Below are positions 53,574-62,755 of a stretch of DNA of 64,000 nucleotides, piece by piece; position 1 is the first letter of the stretch; each line of letters begins with the position of its first letter. Source of the stretch: Streptomyces sp. NBC_00376 (GTDB taxonomy: Bacteria > Actinomycetota > Actinomycetes > Streptomycetales > Streptomycetaceae); contig NZ_CP107960.1 of the NCBI RefSeq assembly GCF_036077095.1, positions 5,084,001 to 5,148,000 of the forward strand, read 5' to 3'. The notes beneath the pieces were generated by a model. That model worked only from the letters and a program-made list of their open reading frames with translations, was not told the origin of the DNA and did not search any database. Both the position numbers and the translations under genes were made by a program.

Positions 53574-53606
53574 ACCGCCCCGCCATGCGTCGCACGGCGG
53601 GGCGGT
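53574..53606. terminator. Terminator after the MFS exporter
   Basis: ACCGCCCCGCC (53574-53584) pairs perfectly with 53596-53606, 11-base loop. Confidence 0.75.
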
Positions 53607-53670
53607 GTGGGGTCGATCCGGGTCGGACGGCGCCGAACTCCCCGGCCTCGACGCCCGCCCCGCTCGGGCG

Positions 53671-54258
53671 CTAACCGTTGGCCACGGGGGCGTCGTTGTC
53701 CGCCCTGCGCCACAGCCGGTCGGAGCTGGGCTGCGCGATGTTCAGGTAGAGGGTGTCCCAGCTGCCGTCGTTGTACCTGTTCAGGCTGAGGGCGAGGTCC
53801 TTGTCGACCATGGGCCGGTACATCCACCAGCCCGTGTAGCTGTCACCGACCTTTTCGGGGTACATGCTCCACTTCTGCAGCCGCGAGCCGTCACAGGTCC
53901 GGACGACGACCGTGGTCCCCCGCTGCGGCGTCGCGGCGCTGGGCTGGAGGCACTTGTTCGCGGCCTCGTTCCTGAGAACGACCGTGTAGGTGTTGGGGGC
54001 GTCCGCCTGCCAGGCGGACGAGTCACGCTCCCACCGCTCGGTGCTGTAGATCCACGCGGGGTCGCGCAGGGTGATGGCGGTGGCGCCCTCGCCGGTGCTG
54101 TTGTTGAGCAGCGCCAGACGGCTCCCGTCCATCTTGTTGATCAAGTCGGTGTTGGGAGTGGGGGCGGCGGAGGCAGGTGCCGCGCCGGCCGCCGTGACGG
54201 CAGCCGCGGCGAGCACGGCCGAGGCGAGAACCCTTGCGGCATGACTGCGCTTGGACAT
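53671..54258 (-). CDS. Secreted ricin-type lectin-like protein
   Basis: Protein of 195 residues. The signal peptide ends in GAAPASAAP (cut near 32). The mature part has beta-trefoil features: KCLQPSAATPQRGTTVVVRTCDGSRLQKW is the QxW repeat, later NIAQPSSDRLWRR. A carbohydrate-binding secreted protein, without an attached catalytic domain. ATG 54258 behind AAAGGG. Confidence 0.78.
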   Translation of the reverse strand: MSKRSHAARVLASAVLAAAAVTAAGAAPASAAPTPNTDLINKMDGSRLALLNNSTGEGATAITLRDPAWIYSTERWERDSSAWQADAPNTYTVVLRNEAANKCLQPSAATPQRGTTVVVRTCDGSRLQKWSMYPEKVGDSYTGWWMYRPMVDKDLALSLNRYNDGSWDTLYLNIAQPSSDRLWRRADNDAPVANG

Positions 54259-54420
54259 GGGGGGTGTCCCTTTCGATGCATGGACGTCCGCGAGTGCGGG
54301 ACCTGCGCATCCAAGCAGTCCGGCACCCGGCAGAAACGATCGTGCTCGGACGTGCCGGAGCCTTTTCACCCCATCGGGTCCCTCTCGCCGGACCACCCTC
54401 CCGCGAGGGCCGACCGCCGC

Positions 54421-55272
54421 TCAACTCGTCTGCAGCATAAGCCCGATGCCGACGACCATCAGCCCGGCCGCCGCGATGCGCGGTGCGCCGAACCGCTCCT
54501 TGAAGAACAGCGTCCCGATGCCCGCGCCGACGATGATCGACGACTCCCGCAGGGCCGCGATCGGGGCCAGTGCCGCCCGCGTCTGGGCCCACAGGACGAG
54601 GCCGTACGCCGTCACCGAAAGGGCCGCGCCCAACAGCCCGCGCGCGGCGAACGGCCTCAGCTGCTCCACGAGTTCGCCCCGGCGCCGGTACAGCGCGTAG
54701 GCCGGGATGGCCAGCCCCTCCAGGATCATCAGCCAGGCGATGTAACCGAGCGAGGTGCCCGAGGCGCGCACCCCGACGCCGTCCACCGTGGTGTACCCGG
54801 CGATGGCCAGACCGGTCGCGAGGGCGGCCAGCAGGGCCGGCCAGTCGGGGCGCCTGCCGGAACCCCGGATGCCCCAGAGGGCCAGCCCGACGAGCCCCGC
54901 CGAGGCCACCGCGACCCCTGCCGTGGCCCAGCCGTCCGGGTGCTCGCCGACGAAGACCGCGGCGAGGACCGTCACCACCAGCGGGGCCGTACCCCGGGCG
55001 ATCGGGTACATCTGCCCGAAGTCGCCCAGGGTGAACGAGCGCATCAGCAGCAGCATGTACGCCACATGGAGCCCGGCCGAGACCAGCAGATACGGCCAGG
55101 CCCCGGCGGCCGGGAACGGCACGAAGCAGGCGCCGGCCGCGCCGATCAGCAGCCCGCCGCCGGAGATCAGGGTGAAGGAGAGGAGCTGGTCCTTGATCGC
55201 GTGCGCGATCGCGTTCCAGCTCGCATGCGTGACCGCCGCGACCAGGACCGCGAAGGCGACCAGCGGTGTCAC
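54421..55272 (-). CDS. EamA-family permease (DMT superfamily)
   Basis: Protein of 283 residues with ten helices in two EamA repeats (SFTLGDFGQMYPIARGTAPLVV; RESSIIVGAGIGTLFFKERFG). Members export metabolites. GTG 55272 overlaps the stop of the YbaK gene (GTGA), so the two are co-transcribed. The substrate is unknown. Confidence 0.86.
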   Translation of the reverse strand: MTPLVAFAVLVAAVTHASWNAIAHAIKDQLLSFTLISGGGLLIGAAGACFVPFPAAGAWPYLLVSAGLHVAYMLLLMRSFTLGDFGQMYPIARGTAPLVVTVLAAVFVGEHPDGWATAGVAVASAGLVGLALWGIRGSGRRPDWPALLAALATGLAIAGYTTVDGVGVRASGTSLGYIAWLMILEGLAIPAYALYRRRGELVEQLRPFAARGLLGAALSVTAYGLVLWAQTRAALAPIAALRESSIIVGAGIGTLFFKERFGAPRIAAAGLMVVGIGLMLQTS

Positions 55273-55766
55273 TTCGACTGCTCGCGCACATCCACCACGG
55301 TGCCGCCGGCGTGCCCGATCAGTGACTTGGGGTCGAGCGGGAAGACGGTGTGCGGGGTGCCCGCCGCCGCCCACACCACGTCGTGGTCCAGCAGCCCGCG
55401 GTCGGCCAGCACCCGGGTCCTCGTGCGGTGCCCGAAGGGCGGCACGCCCCCGATCGCGTAACCGGTCGTCTCCCGGACCAGGTCGGCCCCGGCCCGCTTG
55501 ACCTTTCCGGCGCCCAGTTCCGCGCGTACGAGCTCCACGTCGACGCGCGAGGAGCCGTCCATCAGGACCAGCACCGGGACGCCGTCGGCCTCGAAGATCA
55601 GGGACTTGACGATCTCGCTGAGCTCGCAGCCGATCGCGGCGGCGGCCTCGGCGGCGGTACGGGTGGCCTCCGGGAACCGGCGGACCTCGACGTCGAGGCC
55701 CAGCTCCCGCAGGGCCTCGGCGAATCGGGGGTGGGCTTCGGCGGCGGTGGTGTCAGGAGTGCTCAT
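55269..55766 (-). CDS. YbaK/ProX-type aminoacyl-tRNA deacylase
   Basis: Protein of 165 residues. It has the INS-type motifs (EIVKSLIFEADGVPVLVLMDG, with the essential Lys; GVPPFGH; DHDVVWAAAGTPHTVF). The family hydrolyses mischarged tRNA, for example Cys- or Ala-tRNA-Pro. ATG 55766. It leads the operon with the EamA permease. Confidence 0.9.
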   Translation of the reverse strand: MSTPDTTAAEAHPRFAEALRELGLDVEVRRFPEATRTAAEAAAAIGCELSEIVKSLIFEADGVPVLVLMDGSSRVDVELVRAELGAGKVKRAGADLVRETTGYAIGGVPPFGHRTRTRVLADRGLLDHDVVWAAAGTPHTVFPLDPKSLIGHAGGTVVDVREQSK

Positions 55767-55826
55767 GCCCCGCACGCTAGCGAACGTCGTACGGGGCACG
55801 CGACGTCGTTCCGCGCGGGGTCCGTC

Positions 55827-57461
55827 TCAGGACCCGGCCCGCAGCACCGCCGCCACCACCGGGCCCGCCGCGTCGCCGCCGTGGCCGCCGGCCTGGACGA
55901 CCGCGGCGGCGGCCAGGTCGTTGCTGAAGCCGGTGAACCAGCTGTTGGACGTGGCCTGGCCGTCCACCTCCGCCGAGCCGGTCTTGGCGCCCTTGTCGCC
56001 GCCGACCGAGGCCATCGCGTTCTTGCCGGTGCCCCAACTCGCGGTCTGGCGCATCATGTTGGTGAGCTGTTGGGAGACGTACACGGGCAGTGAACGGGCG
56101 GCGGTGGCGATCGGGCGGCCGTCGAGTTCGCGGTCCACGATGACCGGCTGGCGGAAGATGCCGGTCCTCGCGGTGGCGGTGATGGAGGCCATGTTGAGGG
56201 CGTTCATCTGGACCGTGCCCTGGCCGATGTACTGCGCGGCCGCCTCGCCCTGGGTCTCCTCGGGCACGCTGCCGTCGGAGGAGACCACGCCGGTCTGCCA
56301 GTCGAGGCCGATGCCGAAGACCTCGCGGGCCTCCTTGGCGAGCGCCGCGTCGTCCTTCGTGTCGTCGATCAGCTTGATGAAGGCCGTGTTGCAGGACCGG
56401 GCGAAGCTGGTCGTCAGGGTGCCGCTGGGGATCGAGAAGTCGTCCAGGTTCTTGAAGGTACGGCCGTAGTACGTCGCGGTCGGCGGGCACTCGATCTTCT
56501 GATCGGCCGAGGCGAGCCCCTTCTCGATCAGCATCGCCGCCGTCACGATCTTCATCGTCGAACCGGGGGCCTGCTTGCCCTGCATCGCCGCGTTGAAGCC
56601 GGTGGCCGGGTTGTTGGCGACCGCGCGGATCGCGCCCGTGGACGGCTGGACCGCGACGACGGACGCCTGGCTGAACTTCTTGACGGCCGTCTCGGCCGCA
56701 GCCTGGGCATTGGCGTCCAGGGTGGTCCGCAGCTTGCCCGGCCGGCCCTTGGTGAGGGTGAACAGGGTCTTGTCGGGGCTGCCCGCGTCCGCGCTCTCGA
56801 TCACGGTCTCGATGCCCGCGGTGCCGCCGGCCTTCTCGCCGTACTTCTCGCGCAGTGCGTCCAGGATCGAGCCCAGCGAGGGGTACTTCTCCTTGGTGAG
56901 CGGCCTGCCGTTGTGGTCGACGGCGTCGATCGACGGGGCCGTGGCCTCCCCGGTCCGGAGCGACGCCCCGTCCGTCAGGTCCGGGTGGATCACGGCGGGC
57001 GCCCAGTCCACCAGGGGCCTGCCGGTGGTCAGTCCGCGCACCACGGTCAGCTCGGAGGAGTACGACCAGGGCTTGGAACTGCCCTCGAAGGAGACGGTCG
57101 CCTTCACCGTGTACGGCACCTTCGCACCGACCGCCGGGCCCGGGGTGATCACCGCCTCGGTGACATGGGCGGTGTCCCGGTAGCCGGAGAGAGCCGGTCC
57201 GGCCTCGGCCGCGTTGTTGGTGAGCTGGGACGCGACGTCCGCGTCGCCGTCCGCCCACGCCTTGAGGAACTTCTTCGACGCGTCCTCGATCTCCGCCTTG
57301 GTGACCGGGCCCGTCTTCACCTCGGTGGTGGCGGACTTGCTGTCCGTACCGTCTCCGCCGCCGCCCAGTCCGTCCAGGATGTTGTACGCCCCGTAGCCCA
57401 CCCCGCCGACCACGACCGCGAACACTCCGCCGACTATCGCAACCTTCGCTCCACTGCGCAT
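55827..57461 (-). CDS. Penicillin-binding transpeptidase with MecA-like N-terminal domain
   Basis: Class B-like PBP of 544 residues. One helix (7-28) anchors it, an NTF2-like MecA_N domain follows (about 50-160), then the transpeptidase with S301-T-M-K, S356-C-N and K493-T-G-S. It cross-links peptidoglycan outside the membrane. MecA_N-type PBPs often tolerate beta-lactams less sensitive PBPs do not. ATG 57461. Confidence 0.92.
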   Translation of the reverse strand: MRSGAKVAIVGGVFAVVVGGVGYGAYNILDGLGGGGDGTDSKSATTEVKTGPVTKAEIEDASKKFLKAWADGDADVASQLTNNAAEAGPALSGYRDTAHVTEAVITPGPAVGAKVPYTVKATVSFEGSSKPWSYSSELTVVRGLTTGRPLVDWAPAVIHPDLTDGASLRTGEATAPSIDAVDHNGRPLTKEKYPSLGSILDALREKYGEKAGGTAGIETVIESADAGSPDKTLFTLTKGRPGKLRTTLDANAQAAAETAVKKFSQASVVAVQPSTGAIRAVANNPATGFNAAMQGKQAPGSTMKIVTAAMLIEKGLASADQKIECPPTATYYGRTFKNLDDFSIPSGTLTTSFARSCNTAFIKLIDDTKDDAALAKEAREVFGIGLDWQTGVVSSDGSVPEETQGEAAAQYIGQGTVQMNALNMASITATARTGIFRQPVIVDRELDGRPIATAARSLPVYVSQQLTNMMRQTASWGTGKNAMASVGGDKGAKTGSAEVDGQATSNSWFTGFSNDLAAAAVVQAGGHGGDAAGPVVAAVLRAGS

Positions 57462-57623
57462 CGCTGCAGTCCCCCTCCCCAGGAGTCCCCCTTGAACGTG
57501 TTCAAGGAGTGCTGCTCGGCACCCTACGGGACGGTGCTGAGGGGCGGGACAGTTGTTATCGGAACGCGATATGCGCGGCGGGAGCACGCCGATCCGGACA
57601 CAGCCGGACGACGTGCACCGTCA

Positions 57624-57659
57624 GATCCAGGTGTCCGGAAACATCCGGTCGCGCCACGA
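57624..57659 (-). repeat. Partial copy of the pmt 3' end (candidate attachment site)
   Basis: 33 of 36 bases match 60931-60966. On the minus strand it still reads SWRDRMFPDTWI and a stop, compared with SWRDRMWLDTWI in pmt. Same orientation as pmt. The 311-base gap it lies in (57462-57772) otherwise holds only the upstream regions of the PBP and CoaD-like genes. Confidence 0.75.
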
Positions 57660-57772
57660 ACGTGGGCTGACGCTCGACCCGCTGGACGTTCGCCCCGGCA
57701 CGCTTGATCTCGGTGGTGCGGCTGCCCTGGAACTTCACTGCCGGGGGCGGCCGCTTGTTACTCTTTCCGGTC

Positions 57773-58198
57773 ATGCGAGCCCTCTTTCCAGGATCCTTCG
57801 ATCCGGTCACTCAAGGGCACCAGGATGTGCTCCGGCGCGCTGCCCTCCTGTTCGACGAGGTCGTCGTGTGCGTGATGTTCAATTCGAACAAGACCGGCCG
57901 CTTCCCCATCACGGAACGGCTGGACCGGCTCCGCGCGGCAGCAATCGACTTGAGCAACGTCACGGTCGACTCCCACACCGGCGGGCTGCTGGTCGGCTAC
58001 TGCCGCCGAGGCGGAATCGACGTGGTCATCCGCGGAGTCCGCGGCGTTTCCGACCTGGACTACGAAATGCCGATGGCCCGCATGAACCACGAACTGGCCG
58101 GAGTCGAAACGTTCTTCATCGCTGCGGATCCCGACCTGGCCCACGTCTCCTCCACACACGTCACCGCGATGCGTCAACTGGACCGTGTCCCCGAATGA
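57773..58198 (+). CDS. CoaD-like nucleotidyltransferase (divergent phosphopantetheine adenylyltransferase)
   Basis: Protein of 141 residues. It has the cytidylyltransferase signature PGSFDPVTQGH, RGVRGVSDLDYE and SSTHVT in the nucleotide-contact position (SSS or ISST in CoaD). It is about 18 residues shorter than normal CoaD, lacking the last helix. Streptomyces CoaD proper differs considerably (begins MRRAVCPGSFDPITNGH), so this is probably a paralog, carried on the segment bounded by the pmt copies. Activity is uncertain. Confidence 0.75.
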   Translation: MRALFPGSFDPVTQGHQDVLRRAALLFDEVVVCVMFNSNKTGRFPITERLDRLRAAAIDLSNVTVDSHTGGLLVGYCRRGGIDVVIRGVRGVSDLDYEMPMARMNHELAGVETFFIAADPDLAHVSSTHVTAMRQLDRVPE

Positions 58199-59006
58199 TG
58201 ATGCGAGCGAGCTTCTTCCAGCAGGTGGGGGCGGCAACGAGGGGTCCTGGGACGTGCCCTGTGCGGTGAGGCGGACGAGTCGTTCGCAGTATCCCTCCCC
58301 TAACCCCTAGGGGCAGGGGATCCGCGCGCTGATCCGACAAGCCCGGAAGGCGGGGAGGCCCGCGCCGAGCGGGCCGACGCGCCGGCCCGGCCCGCCATCG
58401 CCGCTCCCGAGGGGCTCGCCGCCGACAAGAACTTGGCCACCGGCCGGGCGCTCGACCCGCGTCGCTCGACCCGTACCACCGCCCGCGAGACGGCCGAACC
58501 ACTGCATGGGCCGATCGCATGGGCCCCTGCTCTCCGCGTGTGTTGCGGACGGTGGTGGGGCGTCAACTGATCTACACCGCCGTGTCGTTGGCTTCCGTTC
58601 GCCGGTGTGGGAGGTCGCGAGGAGCGGCACCCCGGTCGGTGTGGTGCGCAACAAGGCCGGCGTCGTCCCCCACCCCGGCGGATGCCGGAACGCGGCAACC
58701 GTGTTCCACCCGCTCCCGCCCCGGGCGCCGTCGACGCAGCGATCGCCCGCGCCGTCGGCGCTGCGGCGCGCTGTGCCATCGCCGCGCTGCGGGCCGGGGC
58801 GGCCACGGCGTGACGGCCGGTAGGCGGCCGATGGCCGCCTACCCTGAGCGATGAACGACAAGGGGCAGGACTCCAGCAGGAGGTCGGTGTGCCGCCGTAC
58901 GCCACGCGTTGGATCACGAGCCCATCCCCGCGTCGTACGAGGCACGAGTGGGGCGGAACAGAGACTGGAGGAGATCCGAGACACTGATTCTGTACAGAGG
59001 ACTGGC
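58199..59006. other. Region without an intact gene, degenerate coding relic
   Basis: About 800 bases. A plus-strand frame from about 58320 to a stop near 58569 looks protein-like (GLAADKNLATGRALDP) but has no start. A second Ala-rich frame ends at 58813. Near 58306-58315 is the palindrome CCCCTAGGGG. The last 150 bases hold the promoter of the hydrolase. I see no complete gene. Confidence 0.5.
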
Positions 59007-60539
59007 ATGGCTCTACGAGGCGGACGAACGATTTCCGTGCTGACGGTCGGCGCGGTGACGGCCGTGACGGCAGCGCTCACCCCCGTGACGGCGTTCGCGG
59101 CGGGGGATCCGCTCCAGCAGTACGCGCAGCAGAAACTCCGTTGGGGGCGCTGCGATACGGGCCGGCCGGCGGAGTTCGAGTGCGCGAAGATCAAGGTGCC
59201 GCTGGACTACGGCGACCCCGGGGGCCGGAAGATCGACCTCGCGATATCGCGGATCAAGGCGGGTAGTGCGAAGGAGCGGCACGGCGTGCTGCTGATGAAT
59301 CCCGGGGGCCCGGGCGTTCCGGGGCTGACCATGCCCGTGGAGATGGAGCCGCTGCTGCCGGCGGAGGTGCGAGAGCGGTTCGACCTGGTCGGCTTCGACC
59401 CGCGCGGGGTCGGGCAGAGCTCGCCGATCGGCTGCGACCTGACGGGCGACGAACAGACCTTCCAGCACCCCTACACCGCAAGGACGTTCGCGAAGGACGT
59501 GGCCCGGGCCCGGACGGTGGCTGACAAATGCTGGGCCAAGGCGGGGGACGTGCTGCCGCACATCACCACCCGCAACACGGCACGGGACATGGACGTCGTC
59601 CGGGCGGCACTGGGAGAGAGGAAGATTTCCTACTTCGGGTACTCGTACGGCACGTACCTGGGCGCCGTCTACACGCAGATGTTCCCCCGGCATTCGGATC
59701 GGTTCGTGCTCGACAGCGCGCTCGATCCGGCGCTCGCGTGGCGAGGGATGTTCCGGGGGTGGTCGGCGGGGGCCGAACTCGCCTTCACCCGGTGGACCGA
59801 GTGGGCCGCCGCGCGCAACGCCACGTACGGGCTGGGCCCGACTCCGGCAGAGGTCCGGAAGACGTACGGGGAGCTCATCGCCCGCGCCGACCGCACGCCC
59901 GTCCCGACGACGGGCGGGGCGCTCAGCGGCGGCGCCATCCGTTCCGAGTACGGTGCGTTCGTCCACGTCGCGACCATCACCCCGTGGATCGTGGCGTTGA
60001 AGGCCGCGGCCGCGGGCGGACCGCCCGCGCCGGCCACGCCGACCGCGTCGGCGGTGCCCGACTCCGTCCCGGTCCGGTCCGCCGAAGCAGGGGCGGGGGC
60101 GTTCGGTGCGGACGTTCCGGCGGACAACCAGTCCGCCGCCGTGTGGGCCGTCTTCTGCGGCGACACCCGCAGCTGGCCGCGCAACCCCGAGCAGTACCGC
60201 CGGGACGCGATCCGAGACCGAGCCGAGTACCCGCTGGCCGGCGACCTGGGGGCCAACATTCAGCCGTGCGCCTTCTGGAAGTCGGCGGGAAGCGAGCCGG
60301 CCACCGTGGTGAGCAACGACGTCAACGCCCTGATCGTGCAGAACCAGTGGGACCCGCAGGCGACGCTTGCCATGGCGCAGGGCATGCGGCGGGCGCTGCA
60401 CGGTGCGCGGATGGTCACGGTGGTCGGCGGCGAGGGCCACGGCGTGGTGGTGGCCGGCCCGTCCTGTGCGGACGCCGGCGTCACGCGGTACCTGACCACG
60501 GGCCGGCTGCCCGCGAAGGACCTGACCTGCGGCGGCTAG
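59007..60539 (+). CDS. Secreted tripeptidyl-aminopeptidase-like alpha/beta hydrolase
   Basis: Protein of 510 residues. The signal peptide ends TPVTAFA (cut near 31). The S33-type domain has NPGGPG (oxyanion), the nucleophile Ser213 in FGYSYGTYLG, the acid in QNQWDPQAT and the His in GEGHGVV. The C-terminal TAP-like domain includes FCGDTRSWPRNPEQY and four Cys. Relatives are the Streptomyces SlpD/SlpE/Tap mycelium-bound peptidases. ATG 59007; the in-frame ATG at 58851 would hide the signal peptide. Confidence 0.88.
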   Translation: MALRGGRTISVLTVGAVTAVTAALTPVTAFAAGDPLQQYAQQKLRWGRCDTGRPAEFECAKIKVPLDYGDPGGRKIDLAISRIKAGSAKERHGVLLMNPGGPGVPGLTMPVEMEPLLPAEVRERFDLVGFDPRGVGQSSPIGCDLTGDEQTFQHPYTARTFAKDVARARTVADKCWAKAGDVLPHITTRNTARDMDVVRAALGERKISYFGYSYGTYLGAVYTQMFPRHSDRFVLDSALDPALAWRGMFRGWSAGAELAFTRWTEWAAARNATYGLGPTPAEVRKTYGELIARADRTPVPTTGGALSGGAIRSEYGAFVHVATITPWIVALKAAAAGGPPAPATPTASAVPDSVPVRSAEAGAGAFGADVPADNQSAAVWAVFCGDTRSWPRNPEQYRRDAIRDRAEYPLAGDLGANIQPCAFWKSAGSEPATVVSNDVNALIVQNQWDPQATLAMAQGMRRALHGARMVTVVGGEGHGVVVAGPSCADAGVTRYLTTGRLPAKDLTCGG

Positions 60540-60765
60540 GGACTTTCGTTTGGATCAGGCCGGACCAGGGAGCGGGACCTGGTGCGTGCGATCGCAAGGC
60601 GGAGGAAGGAGTCAGGCCGGAGCCCTGGCGAGTGACGACAACGCGGAGGAGGGTCCCCCTGGCCATCGAGGCCTTGGGGGAGTGCGTGCCGGGCCCCGCG
60701 AGCCCGGCATGGTCCAAATGAGAGGCCCTACGGCCGTGACCGCATTGGTCGCCGGGTCGGTCAGG

Positions 60766-60830
60766 CTGCGATCGTGAAGATCTTGTCGCCCTTGTGGGCG
60801 GACAGGTCGTCCAGGATGCCATGCCGCCGG
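60766..60830 (-). pseudogene. IS630-type transposase remnant
   Basis: Minus-strand frame encoding GILDDLSAHKGDKIFTIAA and a stop. ILDNLSAHKG is the hallmark of the second DDE block of IS630-family transposases. Only about 20 codons remain. Confidence 0.55.
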
Positions 60831-60874
60831 CAGGGCCGCCCGGGGGCGGCCGATGGGCGCCGACGATGACCGAC

Positions 60875-60919
60875 AAGCACCAGGAGGCCGCAGTCGATGA
60901 CAGCGGCCTCTTGGTGCTT
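60875..60919 (-). terminator. Terminator of pmt
   Basis: AAGCACCAGGAGGCCG (60875-60890) pairs with 60904-60919 with one mismatch, 13-base loop, nine bases past the pmt stop. Confidence 0.75.
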
Positions 60920-60927
60920 CTGCCCAG

Positions 60928-62694
60928 CTAGATCCAGGTGTCCAGCCACATCCGGTCGCGCCACGACCCGTCGGGGATCGGCGTGCCCGTGTAGATCGGC
61001 CAGAAGTAGATGAAGTTCCAGATGATCAGCAGGACCAGCACGCCCGCCCCGATCGCGCCCAGCGTCCGCCGCCGTTCGCCCGTCGGATCGCCCGACCCCA
61101 GGGCGAGTTCCTCCTTCGGCCCGGTCCCGGCCGCCGGGCCCAGCATCGCGCCGATCATCATCGTCACCGCCAGACACAGGAACGGCACGAACACGACCGC
61201 GTAGAAGAGGAAGATCGTCCGCTCCTGGTAGAAGAACCAGGGCAGCCAGCCCGCCGCCACGCCGCAGGCGATCGCCCCTGCCCGCCAGTCGCGCCGGAAG
61301 AACCACCGCCACAGCACGTACACCAGGGCGAAGCACGCCGCCCACCACAGCAGCGGCGTCCCGATCGCCAGCACCTCGCGCGCGCACTTGCCGGTCGCCG
61401 ACGCCTTGCAGCCCGGCTCCTCCTCCCAGAAGTACGAGACGGGCCGGCCCAGCACGATCCAGCTCCACGGATTGGACTGGTAGGTGTGGCCGGACGTCAG
61501 GTTCACATGGAATTCGTAGACCTGGTACTCGTAGTGCCACAGGCTGCGCAGCCAGTCCGGCAGCCAGGTCCAGTTGCCGCCCCGGCCGTCGGTCTGCGCC
61601 CAGTTCCGGTAGTAGCCCTTGCCGGTGACGATCCAGCCGGTCCAGGAGACGAGGTACGTCAGGATCGCGACCGGGACCGTCGAGACGAACGCCGGCAGCA
61701 GATCCCGCTTCAGCACCGCCAGGTACGGCCGGACCGCACCCGCGGTCCGGCGCGCGCCGACGTCCCACAGCACCGTCATCAGGCCGAAGGCGGCCAGGAT
61801 GTACAGGCCGTTCCACTTGGTGGCGAAGGCCAGACCCAGCATCAGGCCCGCGGTGATCCGCCAGGGCCGCCAGCCGAGCCGCAGGTTCTCCGCGACCCCC
61901 GCGTCGGGGCGCAGCACCCCTTCCTCGTCGACCGGCAGCGCCGCGGCCAGTCTGCGCCGGGCCCAGTCGCGGTCGATCAGGAGCGCGCCGAACGCCGCCA
62001 GCACGAAGAACATCAGCACCAGGTCGAGCAGCGCGGTGCGGCTCATCACGAAGTGCAGACCGTCGACGGTGAGCAGGGCGCCCGCCAGGCAGCCGAGGAA
62101 CGTCGAGCGGAACAGCCGCCGGCCGATCCGGCACAGCATCAGCACCGACAGCGTGCCGAGCACCGCCACCATGAACCGCCAGCCGAACGGCGTGAACCCG
62201 AAGAAGTGCTCACCGAGCCCGATGATCCACTTGCCGACCGGCGGGTGCACGACATATCCCGGGTCCACCGGGACGGCCACCTTCGACGGGTCCGCGAGGA
62301 TCAGCTTGTCGATGTCCTTGGGCCAGTCGCCCTCGTACCCCTGGTTGATCAGGGCCCAGGAGTCCTTGGCGTAGTACGTCTCGTCGAATATCAGCGCGTG
62401 CGGGCTGCCCAGATTCCAGAAGCGCAGCACCCCCGCGACCAGCGCCACCAGGAGCGGACCGCCCCACGCCGACCACCGCACCAGGCGATCGGCCATCGGT
62501 GGTGAGATCCCGAGGACCGCCCACAACTGGATGCCGGGCCTGGTGTACGGCGGGACAAGCCGCTCGCGCAGCCCGATCCCGGGCCGGGGCGAATGGCCGA
62601 AGCGGCGCAGCCGCTGCTGCCAGGAGGCCGGTGCTTCGCCGTGCGGTTCCCCGGCGTCTTGGCCCTTCCGGGCTTCGGGCGCAGTACTCGTCAC
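60928..62694 (-). CDS. pmt: Protein O-mannosyltransferase (GT39)
   Basis: Membrane glycosyltransferase of 588 residues. It uses polyprenyl-phosphate-mannose to mannosylate exported proteins. The catalytic Asp104-Glu105 is in LIFDETYYAKD after the first helix. PPVGKW, FATKWNG and about ten helices follow, ending RMWLDTWI. Its S. coelicolor counterpart is needed for protein glycosylation and infection by phage phiC31. GTG 62694, divergent from rsmI by 61 bases. Confidence 0.92.
   Translation of the reverse strand: MTSTAPEARKGQDAGEPHGEAPASWQQRLRRFGHSPRPGIGLRERLVPPYTRPGIQLWAVLGISPPMADRLVRWSAWGGPLLVALVAGVLRFWNLGSPHALIFDETYYAKDSWALINQGYEGDWPKDIDKLILADPSKVAVPVDPGYVVHPPVGKWIIGLGEHFFGFTPFGWRFMVAVLGTLSVLMLCRIGRRLFRSTFLGCLAGALLTVDGLHFVMSRTALLDLVLMFFVLAAFGALLIDRDWARRRLAAALPVDEEGVLRPDAGVAENLRLGWRPWRITAGLMLGLAFATKWNGLYILAAFGLMTVLWDVGARRTAGAVRPYLAVLKRDLLPAFVSTVPVAILTYLVSWTGWIVTGKGYYRNWAQTDGRGGNWTWLPDWLRSLWHYEYQVYEFHVNLTSGHTYQSNPWSWIVLGRPVSYFWEEEPGCKASATGKCAREVLAIGTPLLWWAACFALVYVLWRWFFRRDWRAGAIACGVAAGWLPWFFYQERTIFLFYAVVFVPFLCLAVTMMIGAMLGPAAGTGPKEELALGSGDPTGERRRTLGAIGAGVLVLLIIWNFIYFWPIYTGTPIPDGSWRDRMWLDTWI
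60931..60966 (-). repeat. pmt 3' end, intact copy of the 36-base repeat
   Basis: The last codons of pmt. Together with 57624-57659 in direct orientation it bounds a segment of about 3.3 kb. Confidence 0.75.
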
Positions 62695-62755
62695 CGCGCC
62701 ATCGTAGGGAACGCATCTGTGCGAACGCTGTCGCCCGTGCTGGGAGGATGGCTTT

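Larger units (their letters stand above)
60540..60927. other. Intergenic segment with insertion-sequence remains
   Basis: 388 bases. It begins with GGACTTTCGTTTGGATCAGG, a sequence that reminds me of Streptomyces insertion-sequence ends, contains an inverted repeat CCCCCTGGCC/GGCCTTGGGGG (60655-60682), and ends in the IS630-type remnant and pmt terminator below. No intact gene. Confidence 0.5.

Noticed and set aside
57556..57774. Minus-strand frame of about 72 codons starting at CATG shared with the CoaD-like start
   Set aside because: It runs through the pmt-like copy in a different frame and overlaps a better gene start; no family recognised.
58306..58315. CCCCTAGGGG as an attachment or IS end
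   Set aside because: Short GC-rich palindrome, no second copy at a meaningful distance.
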